The notes: generated by a model not told the origin, from the sequence alone. Shown: positions 1-4,562, counted from the stretch's first letter. The stretch: 5,187 nucleotides of DNA from Candidatus Aerophobota bacterium (GCA_021163155.1 JAGGXI010000091.1:1-5187), one strand, 5' to 3'. Made by a program: numbers and translations.

Positions 1-560
1 AGGCCGCTAAGACAAAACCCTTTGGCTTTAAAGCTTTTTACCCTGGTCCAGGACTTGGAGGACACTGCATTCCTATTGATCCATTTTATCTTACCTGGAA
101 GGCAAGAGAGTATGATTTGACTACAAGGTTTATAGAGCTTGCCGGTGAGATAAATACCTCCATCCCTTACTATGTGGTTGAAAAAGTTGTAGATGCCTTA
201 AATAAAAGAGGAAAAAGTATTAAAGGCTCAAAAATACTTATTCTGGGAGTTGCTTATAAAAAGGATGTAGATGATATAAGGGAGTCTCCTTCCTTAAAGC
301 TTATCAAACTTTTTTTAAATAAAGGGGCTTTAGTTGACTATAATGACCCTTATATCCCTTCTCTCCCGAAGACGAGAAGATACAAGTTCAATATGAAATC
401 AGTGAAGCTCACGGAAGAGTCCATTAAAAGTTATGATTATCTTCTTGTTGCTACTAATCACTCTCAATATGATTATAAATGGATACTAAAAAATGCTCAT
501 CTTATTGTTGATACGCGTAATGCTATTAAAGAGAGGTCTTCAAAGGTAATCAAGGCATAG
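1..560 (+). CDS. Nucleotide-sugar dehydrogenase (UDP-glucose/UDP-HexNAc 6-dehydrogenase family), 5'-truncated by window edge
   Basis: The frame is open from base 3 to the TAG at 558..560, giving 185 residues with no start in the window. The enzyme family performs the NAD-dependent four-electron oxidation of UDP-sugars to uronic acids in the cytoplasm, for capsule, O-antigen or exopolysaccharide precursors. The catalytic motif GPGLGGHCIPIDPFYLTW is visible, with the nucleophilic Cys at codon 66..68. It is followed by the central dimerisation helix (FIELAGEIN) and the C-terminal UDP-binding domain with ILGVAYKKDVDDIRESPS and the closing LIVDTRNAI segment. Family members are usually about 420-440 residues, so roughly the N-terminal 55-60 percent lies upstream. 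The FYLTWKARE context resembles the WbpA/TviB/WecC branch more than classical UDP-glucose dehydrogenase, but the exact substrate cannot be told. The C-terminus looks intact. A second, internal piece of the same family is at the right end of the window. Confidence 0.95.
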   Translation, partial: AAKTKPFGFKAFYPGPGLGGHCIPIDPFYLTWKAREYDLTTRFIELAGEINTSIPYYVVEKVVDALNKRGKSIKGSKILILGVAYKKDVDDIRESPSLKLIKLFLNKGALVDYNDPYIPSLPKTRRYKFNMKSVKLTEESIKSYDYLLVATNHSQYDYKWILKNAHLIVDTRNAIKERSSKVIKA

Positions 561-607
561 GTAGTAGTAATTGTTATACTTGTCATTAGGATAATAAGAG
601 ATAAACT

Positions 608-640
608 ATGAAGAAAGTTATTTTGAGCAAGCACGCTTAA
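608..640 (+). pseudogene. Ten-codon toxin-like N-terminus (DUF4258-like) stopped by TAA
   Basis: ATG at 608 opens MKKVILSKHA and is followed by TAA at 638..640. The K-V-I-L-S-K-HA pattern is how many DUF4258-type small toxins begin, with an early conserved His. Changing the TAA to AAA would continue in frame as KEKFSEK, which also fits such a start, and the same frame runs directly into the IstB remnant. I read this as a decayed start of a small toxin gene joined to an IS fragment. The match is short, so the family call is inference. Confidence 0.35.
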
Positions 641-823
641 GAAAAATTTTCTGAAAAATTGTCCATTGTCATTACTTCCAATAAAAGTTTTGAGAACTGG
701 GCTGAGATGATGGGCGACAGTGTCATGACCACAGCCTTGCTTGACAGATTGTTACATCATGCCAGGATTTTCAACCTGGACGGAGAGTCTTATAGAATAA
801 AAAATCAAAAAAAGGAGGTGTGA
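641..823 (+). pseudogene. istB: IS21-family IstB helper ATPase, C-terminal remnant
   Basis: The open frame after the TAA at 638..640 contains SIVITSNKSFENWAEMMGD, then TTALLDRLLHHARIFNL and GESYRIK, ending at TGA 821..823. This is the conserved C-terminal part of IstB, the AAA+ ATPase that assists the IstA transposase of IS21 elements: sensor-1-like ITSN, the FxxW segment and the LLDRLLHH helix. Only about 55 of the usual 240-260 residues remain. The Walker A and B regions and the whole istA gene are absent, so the element cannot move by itself. The remnant is directly followed by repeats typical of an IS21 right end, the expected position for the end of istB. The N-terminal junction lies near 641..661, where IstB similarity fades. 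Confidence 0.9.
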
Positions 824-845
824 TCATTTCTAACTTCTTAAGAAA

Positions 846-917
846 TGGGAAATCCGTTTACCGAAGCACTGGGAAAAGTACTTACCATGGTAGTGGGAAA
901 AGTACTTGACATTTACA
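846..917. mobile_element. IS21-family right end with three 24-bp-spaced terminal repeats
   Basis: Three 17-bp units start at 846, 870 and 894, an exact 24-bp pitch. The second and third are TGGGAAAAGTACTTACC and TGGGAAAAGTACTTGAC (15 of 17 identical). The first shares TGGGAAA and TTACC with the second. IS21 family ends are known to carry multiple repeats that bind the transposase, and this block lies just after the istB remnant. Read on the minus strand, the end begins TGTAAATGTCAAGTACTT, with a 5'-TG terminus at base 917 that I take as the IS boundary. No left end or target duplication is seen in the window. Confidence 0.75.
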
Positions 918-935
918 ACCCCCCTTTACTTTAAA
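906..935 (+). promoter_or_regulatory. Possible outward promoter from the IS21 end
   Basis: A consensus -35 box TTGACA (906..911) lies inside the IS terminal repeat. A TTTAAA at 930..935, outside the IS, could act as a weak -10 with an 18-bp spacer. IS21 ends are known to be able to contribute a -35 box to hybrid promoters. Here it would drive the toxin-antitoxin pair starting at 963. The -10 match is poor, so this is inference. Confidence 0.35.
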
Positions 936-962
936 CCAAAATTTAAACCGGGAGGCAGTCTT

Positions 963-1238
963 ATGATAGCATTAAAGCAATTAGCTCATGATTTACATAT
1001 GAAACCAGGGGAATTACAAAAACAAGGTATAGAAACATTTTTGAGACGCAAGTTAAAAATGATTGAATCAGAATTATTCCTCTTAGCTAAAAAATATGGA
1101 ATTAGGGATGTTTTTGAATTTGACAAAATGATAAAAGAAGGGAAATTTCATGAAAGAGATGCCTTTGAGGAATATTTCAAGTTTGACAACCTTGAAGCAG
1201 AAAGAGATTTGATATTGAAGTACCTGGAGAAGATATAG
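963..1238 (+). CDS. TumA-like antitoxin-position protein of a TumE-type toxin-antitoxin pair
   Basis: This is a 91-residue protein starting MIALKQLAHDLHMKPGEL. I prefer the ATG at 963 because GGAGG (951..955) sits 7 bases upstream. An in-frame TTG at 906 would place the start inside the IS terminal repeat and lacks a ribosome site. The sequence is charged and mostly helical, with a small N-terminal helix-turn-helix-like part (residues 3-25, LAHDLHMKPGELQKQGI) and a C-terminal acidic helix (FDNLEAERDLILKYLEKI). Its stop overlaps the GTG of the next gene by one base, implying translational coupling. Small proteins of this form precede TumE-family toxins. Its likely job is to neutralise the partner and perhaps repress the operon. 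The neutralising role is inferred from position and size, and no known DNA-binding motif is certain. Confidence 0.7.
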   Translation: MIALKQLAHDLHMKPGELQKQGIETFLRRKLKMIESELFLLAKKYGIRDVFEFDKMIKEGKFHERDAFEEYFKFDNLEAERDLILKYLEKI

Positions 1239-1618
1239 TGGTTTCTTTAGAAGAATTGGCCAGAATTGCGGAAATTGAATTTTCTGATATTGTGGATAAC
1301 ACTGAAAAGATAGACACTAAGCTGCGAATAATCCTTATAAAGGATGGTTTTGTTGATGTATGGTTATCTAAAAAACTAAAGGGTAGATTTGGATTCCACT
1401 GGGAACAAGAGAGTACAGGTCTTTCTTATCGTTATGACAATTTTCCAAATACTATGTGGAAACGTATTTCTACCTATCCTTATCATTTCCACAATGGCTC
1501 TCAGAATGATGTAATAGATTCTTCTTGCTTTCCGAAGGATATTAAAGAAGGATTTCGAGGGTTCATGAAGTATGTAAGATCAAAAATAATCAGAGAGAAT
1601 TTGTCCTCAGGTATATAG
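1238..1618 (+). CDS. TumE-family toxin
   Basis: This is a 126-residue protein starting at GTG 1238, one base overlapping the previous stop, an arrangement typical of two-gene addiction modules. The core matches the TumE family pattern: KLRIILIKDGFVDVWLSKKL, then GRFGFHWEQ, YRYDNFPN, a W-K-x-I-x-T-Y-P-x-HFHNGS segment near residues 75-90, and a C-terminal FMKYVRSKI helix. The His-rich HFHNGS and the FHWE motif are the most conserved and probably functional parts. TumE-type toxins are thought to stop growth, probably by acting on RNA, while the upstream partner neutralises them. No frameshift or internal stop is seen and the length is normal, so the pair may be functional. It is the first complete module after the IS21 remnant. 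Confidence 0.8.
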   Translation: MVSLEELARIAEIEFSDIVDNTEKIDTKLRIILIKDGFVDVWLSKKLKGRFGFHWEQESTGLSYRYDNFPNTMWKRISTYPYHFHNGSQNDVIDSSCFPKDIKEGFRGFMKYVRSKIIRENLSSGI

Positions 1619-1624
1619 TAAAAT

Positions 1625-1658
1625 TCCCAGTTTTCTCTACAGTAAAGAAAAAGAGGGA
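1625..1658. repeat. REP-like imperfect hairpin upstream of a transposase stump
   Basis: TCCC (1625..1628) pairs with GGGA (1655..1658), and TTTTCT (1631..1636) pairs with AGAAAA (1646..1651), around a 9-base loop. It lies 27 bases before the remnant of a REP-associated transposase. Those enzymes recognise short imperfect palindromes next to their own gene, so the position fits, but the match to a REP class is not shown. Confidence 0.35.
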
Positions 1659-1685
1659 CCTGTTTTTTGTTGAAGGACTTTAGCA

Positions 1686-1772
1686 ATGCCGAGAATTATA
1701 AGGAGTTTAGTTGATGGTATTGTTTATCGTATTCTTAAACGGGGACAATGCTGGATAGAAGATTTTTCTTAA
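1686..1772 (+). pseudogene. REP-associated tyrosine (Y1/HUH) transposase, N-terminal stump
   Basis: ATG at 1686 begins MPRIIRSLVDGIVYRILKRG, closely matching the usual start of REP-associated Y1 transposases (MPRIARSLVDGxVYHxLNRGN). The frame closes at TAA 1770..1772 after 28 residues, against about 200-250 in the family. The usual VYH and NRGN positions are changed (VYR, KRGQ). The HUH motif and the catalytic Tyr are absent and nothing downstream resembles them. The fragment is dead and shows past HUH-transposase activity in this interval. Confidence 0.65.
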
Positions 1773-1828
1773 GTAACCATGTCTTATTAACCATAATGGG
1801 ATCTTCTCAAAAATAATGATAAGATTGC

Positions 1829-1999
1829 ATGAAACTTGAAGCAATTAAAATGATAAGATTAATAATGGATATAGATAATCAGGATAACTTATTGGATACT
1901 ATGGATAAAATATTCCATAAATTAAAAGGCGGATTGCGAACTAAAGGTTTGTTTAATAAGAAATCAAAGACAGATAAGCCACCGGCGTGTCATTTTTAA
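1829..1999 (+). CDS. Small hypothetical ORF, 56 residues
   Basis: ATG at 1829 opens MKLEAIKMIRLIMDID, a likely amphipathic helix, then DNLLDTMDKIFHKLK, and ends in a basic tail at TAA 1997..1999. I do not recognise it. The first half looks like the helical N-terminus of many small antitoxins, while the second half overlaps in another frame with the toxin-like C-terminal fragment at 1926..2078, so the tail is probably out-of-frame sequence. There is no good ribosome-binding site. A perfect 12-bp direct repeat, AATGATAAGATT (1815..1826 and 1849..1860), brackets the start. It is most likely a degraded antitoxin gene front, possibly non-coding. Confidence 0.25.
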   Translation: MKLEAIKMIRLIMDIDNQDNLLDTMDKIFHKLKGGLRTKGLFNKKSKTDKPPACHF

Positions 2000-2078
2000 G
2001 GAAGAAAAAGAGGTCATAAAAGTTATCACATTTTTCTATGACAGAAGAATGAAGAAGAAATTTAGGGGGATAAAATGA
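1926..2078 (+). pseudogene. Small toxin C-terminal fragment (DUF4258-like), no start
   Basis: The frame opens after a TAA at 1923..1925 and ends at TGA 2076..2078. The best part is HRRVIFKEEKEVIKVITFF followed by YDRRMKKK, a two-strand hairpin ending as the C-terminus of DUF4258/RelE-like small toxins does. No start codon or N-terminal half is found in this frame. The stop overlaps the ATG of a following MKIRY start in an ATGA, the geometry expected for a toxin gene followed by a DUF2283 partner, as seen again around 4270. The family assignment is inference from this C-terminal pattern and the context. Confidence 0.4.
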
Positions 2079-2157
2079 AGATCAGGTATCAAAGCTTCTT
2101 TCTAACTTTGCCGAATTTTTACCTGAGGAGGTAGACGACAAAAAGTTCACTGAGTGA
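2075..2157 (+). pseudogene. Broken DUF2283-like start plus antitoxin-like tail
   Basis: ATG at 2075 opens MKIRY, the typical first residues of DUF2283 proteins, but the frame then diverges and stops at TAG 2132..2134 after 19 codons. A second frame, from about 2092 to TGA 2155..2157, reads KLLSNFAEFLPEEVDDKKF, which looks like an acidic C-terminal tail of a small antitoxin. I take this as two fragments joined by a deletion. The evidence is short, and the main support is the ATGA overlap with the toxin-like fragment before it. Confidence 0.3.
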
Positions 2158-2160
2158 ACT
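2144..2160. promoter_or_regulatory. Perfect inverted repeat upstream of hicB (candidate operator)
   Basis: AGTTCAC (2144..2150) and GTGAACT (2154..2160) are perfect 7-bp arms around TGA. It lies 24 bases before the HicB start, where an autoregulatory operator would be expected. There is no T-tract after it, so it is not an intrinsic terminator. Its core has the same 5-5-5 layout, GTTCA-5-TGAAC, as the palindrome at 3210..3224 ahead of the regulator gene. Confidence 0.5.
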
Positions 2161-2184
2161 CAAACTAAACAGAAGGTTTTACCT

Positions 2185-2373
2185 ATGTTAACTGAATATA
2201 TCGAGGAAGCTTTAAAAAGAGCAAGATATGAAATAATAGATGATGAAGAACCTTACTATGGAGAAGTTCCTGAACTTAGAGGTGTGTGGGCCACAGGAAA
2301 GACTCTTGAGGAGTGCAGAAAAAATCTTAAAGAAGTAATTGAAGGTTGGCTTGTTATAAGCATAAAAAGTTAA
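2185..2373 (+). CDS. hicB: HicB-family antitoxin, orphan and slightly short
   Basis: This is a 62-residue protein, MLTEYIEEALKRARYEII followed by EEPYYGEVPELRGVWATGKT, LEECRKNLKEVIEGWL and a short end. This is the partial RNase-H-like fold of HicB antitoxins, with the PELRGVWATGxTLEEC signature. HicB binds and inhibits the HicA mRNA interferase, and some also bind their promoter. AGAAGG (2171..2176), 8 bases upstream, supports the ATG. Usual members continue about 10 residues beyond GWL (typically KxGLPIP); here the chain ends after VISIKS, so the tail is probably cut by a frameshift or point change. No HicA is found on either side: the next 128 bases hold repeat sequence and then another module. 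It may act as an anti-addiction orphan or be decaying. Confidence 0.85.
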   Translation: MLTEYIEEALKRARYEIIDDEEPYYGEVPELRGVWATGKTLEECRKNLKEVIEGWLVISIKS

Positions 2374-2423
2374 AATGAAATAAGAGCAAAAGCTAAATTT
2401 ACGCATCAAACAAACCAAATCAA

Positions 2424-2485
2424 CATCGGACATCGGACTTTGGACTTGGTTTTTTAAATTTGCTATCAGCTATGAGCTAATTTGA
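2424..2485 (+). repeat. Heptamer repeat array 1
   Basis: The left part has a CATCGGA/CTTTGGA type 7-bp repeat (2424..2446). The right part has GCTATCAGCTATGAGC and ends in GAGCTAATTTGA. The array abuts the ribosome-binding site AGGGAGG (2485..2491) of the next gene. Short tandem heptamers of this type are known in cyanobacterial and other genomes. This array is short, about nine recognisable units of mixed sequence. Confidence 0.7.
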
Positions 2486-2501
2486 GGGAGGCGATAAAAT
2501 A

Positions 2502-2726
2502 ATGTCTAAAAATACAACAACGAAGATAAACGAAGTTGTTGAGGGATTTATGGGATTATCTTCCGAGGACAAAGAATATGCGGTTGAGATTATAGAGAAG
2601 CAGTTGATGGAGACAAAGAGAGAAAGGATTGCTCAAAGAGCTAAAGAAGCAACGGCTAACTATAGAGAAGGGAAAGTAAGGGCTGGGAACGTTAAGGAGC
2701 TATATGAGGATTTAGAAGGTGACTAA
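2502..2726 (+). CDS. RelB-like antitoxin
   Basis: This is a 74-residue protein with ribosome-binding site AGGGAGG (2485..2491), 10 bases before ATG 2502. It is strongly charged and probably mostly helical: an N-terminal helix (KINEVVEGFMGLSSEDKEYA), a second helix (VEIIEKQLMETKRERIAQRA), then a linker and a C-terminal KELYEDLEGD tail, the sort of segment that wraps the toxin in RelB-like antitoxins. I do not see a clear ribbon-helix-helix or AbrB motif. It overlaps the start of the toxin gene by 8 bases, so the two are coupled. It likely neutralises the RelE/YafQ-type toxin that follows. The family is inferred mainly from the partner and size. Confidence 0.75.
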   Translation: MSKNTTTKINEVVEGFMGLSSEDKEYAVEIIEKQLMETKRERIAQRAKEATANYREGKVRAGNVKELYEDLEGD

Positions 2727-2991
2727 AATAATTTGGGATGAGGAATTTAAAAGAAGTTATAAAAGGAAAATCAAAATCAATAAAAGATTGAAAAAGAAAT
2801 TTTGGATTGCAATGGAAACATTTGAGAAGAATCCTTTCGCTTCTCAAATAAGGACTCATAAGATAAGCGGTAAATTAAAAGGGTTATGGGCTTTCAGTGT
2901 GGACTACAACTGTCGGATTATTTTTAAATTTGTTGAAGATAAAAGTAAGGTATTATTAATAGATATAGGGGGTCATAACGAAGTGTATTGA
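2719..2991 (+). CDS. RelE/ParE-superfamily toxin, YafQ type (mRNA interferase)
   Basis: This is a 90-residue protein, GTG start at 2719, overlapping the antitoxin stop by 8 bases. It is a complete RelE fold: an opening strand IIWDEEFKRSYKR, helices rich in Lys, then NPFASQIRTHKISGKLKG with the characteristic RTHKLSGKLKG motif, WAFSVDYNCRIIFKF and the final LLIDIGGHNEVY. YafQ-like toxins cut mRNA in the ribosomal A site, with conserved His, Asp and Arg residues. The His in THK, the Arg in CRIIF and the His in the closing IGGHNEVY are present, matching active members. No frameshift is seen. With the upstream antitoxin it forms a complete, probably functional type II module. Heptamer arrays lie on both sides, with about 17 bases between the first array and the antitoxin ATG and none after the toxin stop. 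Confidence 0.9.
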   Translation: MTKIIWDEEFKRSYKRKIKINKRLKKKFWIAMETFEKNPFASQIRTHKISGKLKGLWAFSVDYNCRIIFKFVEDKSKVLLIDIGGHNEVY

Positions 2992-3185
2992 TATGAGCTA
3001 TCAGCTATGAGCTATGAGCCATCATCTATGAGCTAATTTGAACTTTGTTTTTTAGGTTTTGCTATCAGCTATGAGCCATCATCTATGAGCTAATTTGAAC
3101 TTTGTTTTGAACTTTGGTTCTTTGCTTTTGAATTTGCTATGAGCTATGAGCTTCTTATCAGCTATGAGCTAAAATGCTAATTTGA
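2992..3185 (+). repeat. Heptamer repeat array 2
   Basis: This is a run of 7-bp units (GCTATGA, GCTATCA, GCCATCA, TCTATGA) interrupted by GAGCTAATTTGAACTTTG linkers. A 42-bp segment is duplicated exactly, 3010..3051 and 3067..3108, 57 bases apart. The motif CTTTGTTTTTTAGGTTTT (3043..3060) recurs in two other arrays. The array starts directly after the toxin stop codon and ends within the -35 box of the regulator promoter. There is no gene in it on either strand. Confidence 0.9.
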
Positions 3186-3209
3186 CAAAAAATTCTATTG
3201 TATTATAAT
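3182..3209 (+). promoter_or_regulatory. Sigma-70-type promoter of the winged-helix regulator
   Basis: Perfect -35 TTGACA (3182..3187) and perfect -10 TATAAT (3204..3209), with a 16-bp spacer. Transcription would begin near 3216, giving a leader of about 26 bases. The first four bases of the -35 box belong to the recurrent GCTAATTTGA end of the heptamer array. Confidence 0.8.
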
Positions 3210-3224
3210 GTTCACATCTTGAAC
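3210..3224. promoter_or_regulatory. Operator-like inverted repeat over the start site
   Basis: GTTCA (3210..3214) and TGAAC (3220..3224) are separated by 5 bases. They directly follow the -10 box and cover the likely start of transcription, an ideal place for repression. The likely binder is the winged-helix protein encoded just downstream. The same layout occurs at 2145..2159. Confidence 0.55.
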
Positions 3225-3230
3225 AAAATT

Positions 3231-3245
3231 ATGGCTAAAAAATGA
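3231..3245 (+). other. Four-codon leader ORF overlapping the regulator start
   Basis: ATG GCT AAA AAA TGA: the stop overlaps the regulator ATG (3242) as ATGA. The leader is short and there is no Shine-Dalgarno site for either start, so re-initiation after this mini-ORF could couple translation. It could equally be a chance ATG. Confidence 0.3.
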
Positions 3246-3838
3246 ATAGTTCTATAATTGGTGAACGAGAGCTTAAAATAATTGATGAGATAAGCCGGGA
3301 GAAAAACCTCACCCAGAGAAAAATCTCTGAAGGGGTAGGTTTATCCTTAGGGATGACCAATCTTATTTTAAGGAGACTGGCCAGTAAAGGATATATAAAA
3401 GTTAAAGGACTGGATAAAAGAAAGGCTCAATATATTCTCACCCCTAAAGGTTTTGCAGAAAAGGCGAAAAGATCCTATCGGTATTTATTAAAGACTATCC
3501 ATTCTCTAAAAGAGATGAAAAAGAAAATTCAGCACTTAATTTTAATGGAATATAAAAAAGGCAACCCTTATTTTATTATCTCAGGAGATGGAGAGCTGGC
3601 AGACATTATTGAGCTGAGCCTGAAAGGTTTAAATAAGAGCGAGCTGGAATATAGAAAGGTTTCTAGATTAGAGGATATCAACAGTAGTAATGCGGTAGTA
3701 TTGCTGACCCAGAGTGAAGTTGAGATAGGACATATAACTACGGACCTCGGATCTAGAGCAATGTTTCCCGACTCAGGACTTAAGACCAACAGATACATTG
3801 ATGTTTTAGCTGCCATTAGCGGTAAAAATGAGCTATGA
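3242..3838 (+). CDS. Winged helix-turn-helix (MarR-like) transcriptional regulator with unusual C-terminal domain
   Basis: This is a 198-residue protein. Residues 8-75 form a MarR/ArsR-like winged helix: RELKIIDEISREKNLTQRKI, then recognition helix GMTNLILRRLASKGYI and a wing with the LTPKG motif near residue 68. A basic linker helix (about 76-106) follows. The C-terminal part (about 110-198) begins YFIISGDGELADIIELSL and contains AVVLLT, suggesting a degenerate Rossmann-like fold with a GxGELA turn, possibly a ligand-sensing domain. Regulators of this build occur in polysaccharide gene clusters, which fits the dehydrogenase fragments here, but the target is unknown. The gene has its own strong promoter and an operator-like palindrome, so autoregulation is likely. 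The last codons and stop (GAG CTA TGA, 3830..3838) are heptamer repeat sequence, so the true C-terminus may have been replaced. No clear ribosome-binding site is seen. Confidence 0.8.
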   Translation: MNSSIIGERELKIIDEISREKNLTQRKISEGVGLSLGMTNLILRRLASKGYIKVKGLDKRKAQYILTPKGFAEKAKRSYRYLLKTIHSLKEMKKKIQHLILMEYKKGNPYFIISGDGELADIIELSLKGLNKSELEYRKVSRLEDINSSNAVVLLTQSEVEIGHITTDLGSRAMFPDSGLKTNRYIDVLAAISGKNEL

Positions 3839-3937
3839 GTTGTTTTGGACTTTGTTTTTTAGGTTTTCCTATCAGCTATGAGCTATCAGCAATGAGCTGT
3901 ATTGAGCTATGAGCAATGAGCTTCCTATCAGCTATGA
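3830..3937 (+). repeat. Heptamer repeat array 3
   Basis: Units GCTATGA, GCTATCA and GCAATGA with the shared CTTTGTTTTTTAGGTTTT motif (3850..3867). The first unit overlaps the last codons of the regulator gene. The array ends in GCTATGA at 3931..3937 and is followed by AGGACTTTGGAC, related to the second heptamer type of array 1. From 3938 to 4008 I see nothing else recognisable. Confidence 0.85.
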
Positions 3938-4008
3938 AGGACTTTGGACAATGCATCAAAACAAAAATAAGGAATTTTCAAACCACAAACAAAAGAACAG
4001 CATGAGAG

Positions 4009-4270
4009 ATGGTTAGAGAAAAGGTTGAATTTACCAAGTATGCAGAGTTGCAAGTACAAGAAAAAAAAGATAAACTACAAAGATATATTGGCTGCCCTTA
4101 AATCGCCCGGCCAAGTACTCTCTGCTAAAAAGGAAGAAAAATAGCTCAGAAGAAGCTTAAACGAGGGGGGAGAAGAAGGTTTACTTCGAGTTATTTTTGA
4201 ACAGAAAGTTAATGCCAAAGTTGTAGTAACTGTTTACTGGACATCAAAAATAGAAAAATACTGGAGGTAA
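4009..4270 (+). pseudogene. DUF4258-family small toxin, frameshifted and with an internal stop
   Basis: ATG at 4009 opens MVREKVEFTKYAELQVQEKK. The frame is lost at an A8 run (4061..4068). Removing one A continues as INYKDILAALKSPGQVLSAK, then a TAG stop (4142..4144), then in the same frame GGEEGLLRVIFEQ, VVVTVYWTSKIEKYWR and TAA at 4268..4270. This reconstructed order fits a DUF4258-type toxin of about 85 residues: an opening helix, the KDILxALKxPG segment, the LLRVIFE strand, and the VVTVYxTSKIxKYW end. Region 4139..4170 could instead be explained by two compensating one-base indels (KIAQKKL in another frame). The gene immediately precedes an intact DUF2283 gene, a frequent pairing. It is non-functional as written unless the A8 run is a sequencing error and the TAG is also wrong. 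Confidence 0.65.
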
Positions 4271-4272
4271 AT

Positions 4273-4491
4273 GTGAGAGTAAGATACGATGAACAAGTAG
4301 ATGCTCTCTACATAAGGCTTAAAGAAACGTCATATCATGAGAGTGATGAGATAAGGGAAGGATTTATTGTGGATTATGATAAGGATGGTAACGTCATAGG
4401 CATCGAGATACTGGATGCCAGTGAGTATCTATCACCAGATGAACTTGCCACAGTTAAATTTGATGTCAGCCGGGTCGTCTCCCATAGATAG
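4273..4491 (+). CDS. DUF2283 family protein, probable partner of DUF4258
   Basis: This is a 72-residue protein. The GTG at 4273 is chosen because GGAGG (4263..4267) is 5 bases upstream and the protein then opens MRVRYDEQVDALYIRL, the family signature. The rest is a small beta-rich fold: SYHESDEIREGFIVDYDKDG, then NVIGIEILDASEYL, where the IVDYDxxGxVxGIEILxAS pattern is typical. DUF2283 proteins have no firmly known activity but frequently follow DUF4258 genes and are suspected antitoxins. Only 2 bases separate the dead DUF4258 stop from this GTG, and the ribosome site overlaps the end of the upstream gene. Length and motifs are intact, so it has outlived its likely toxin. Confidence 0.88.
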   Translation: MRVRYDEQVDALYIRLKETSYHESDEIREGFIVDYDKDGNVIGIEILDASEYLSPDELATVKFDVSRVVSHR

Positions 4492-4562
4492 TGAAATGTT
4501 TCCGATCTTATGAAGATTATGAGGAAAATGATTTGTTGCACTTTTTGAACTACTTTTTTGAC

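Noticed and set aside
906-962. Upstream TTG start for the TumA-like gene (110 residues)
   Set aside because: The extra 19 codons read through the IS21 terminal repeat and have no ribosome-binding site. ATG 963 has GGAGG at good spacing.
1501-1686. Minus-strand open frame of 61 codons
   Set aside because: It overlaps the end of the TumE gene and the REP-like hairpin and has no family features.
2992-3185. Possible CRISPR array in the repetitive stretch
   Set aside because: The units are 7 bp and run in tandem without unique spacers of regular length, and there is no cas gene. It is a heptamer repeat array.
3568-3816. Minus-strand open frame of 82 codons
   Set aside because: It is entirely opposite the regulator gene, is not recognisable, and has no ribosome-binding site; it is a shadow.
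4142-4144. TAG in the DUF4258 gene as a recoded (pyrrolysine) codon
   Set aside because: The gene also has a frameshift upstream, and a small toxin has no known need for pyrrolysine.
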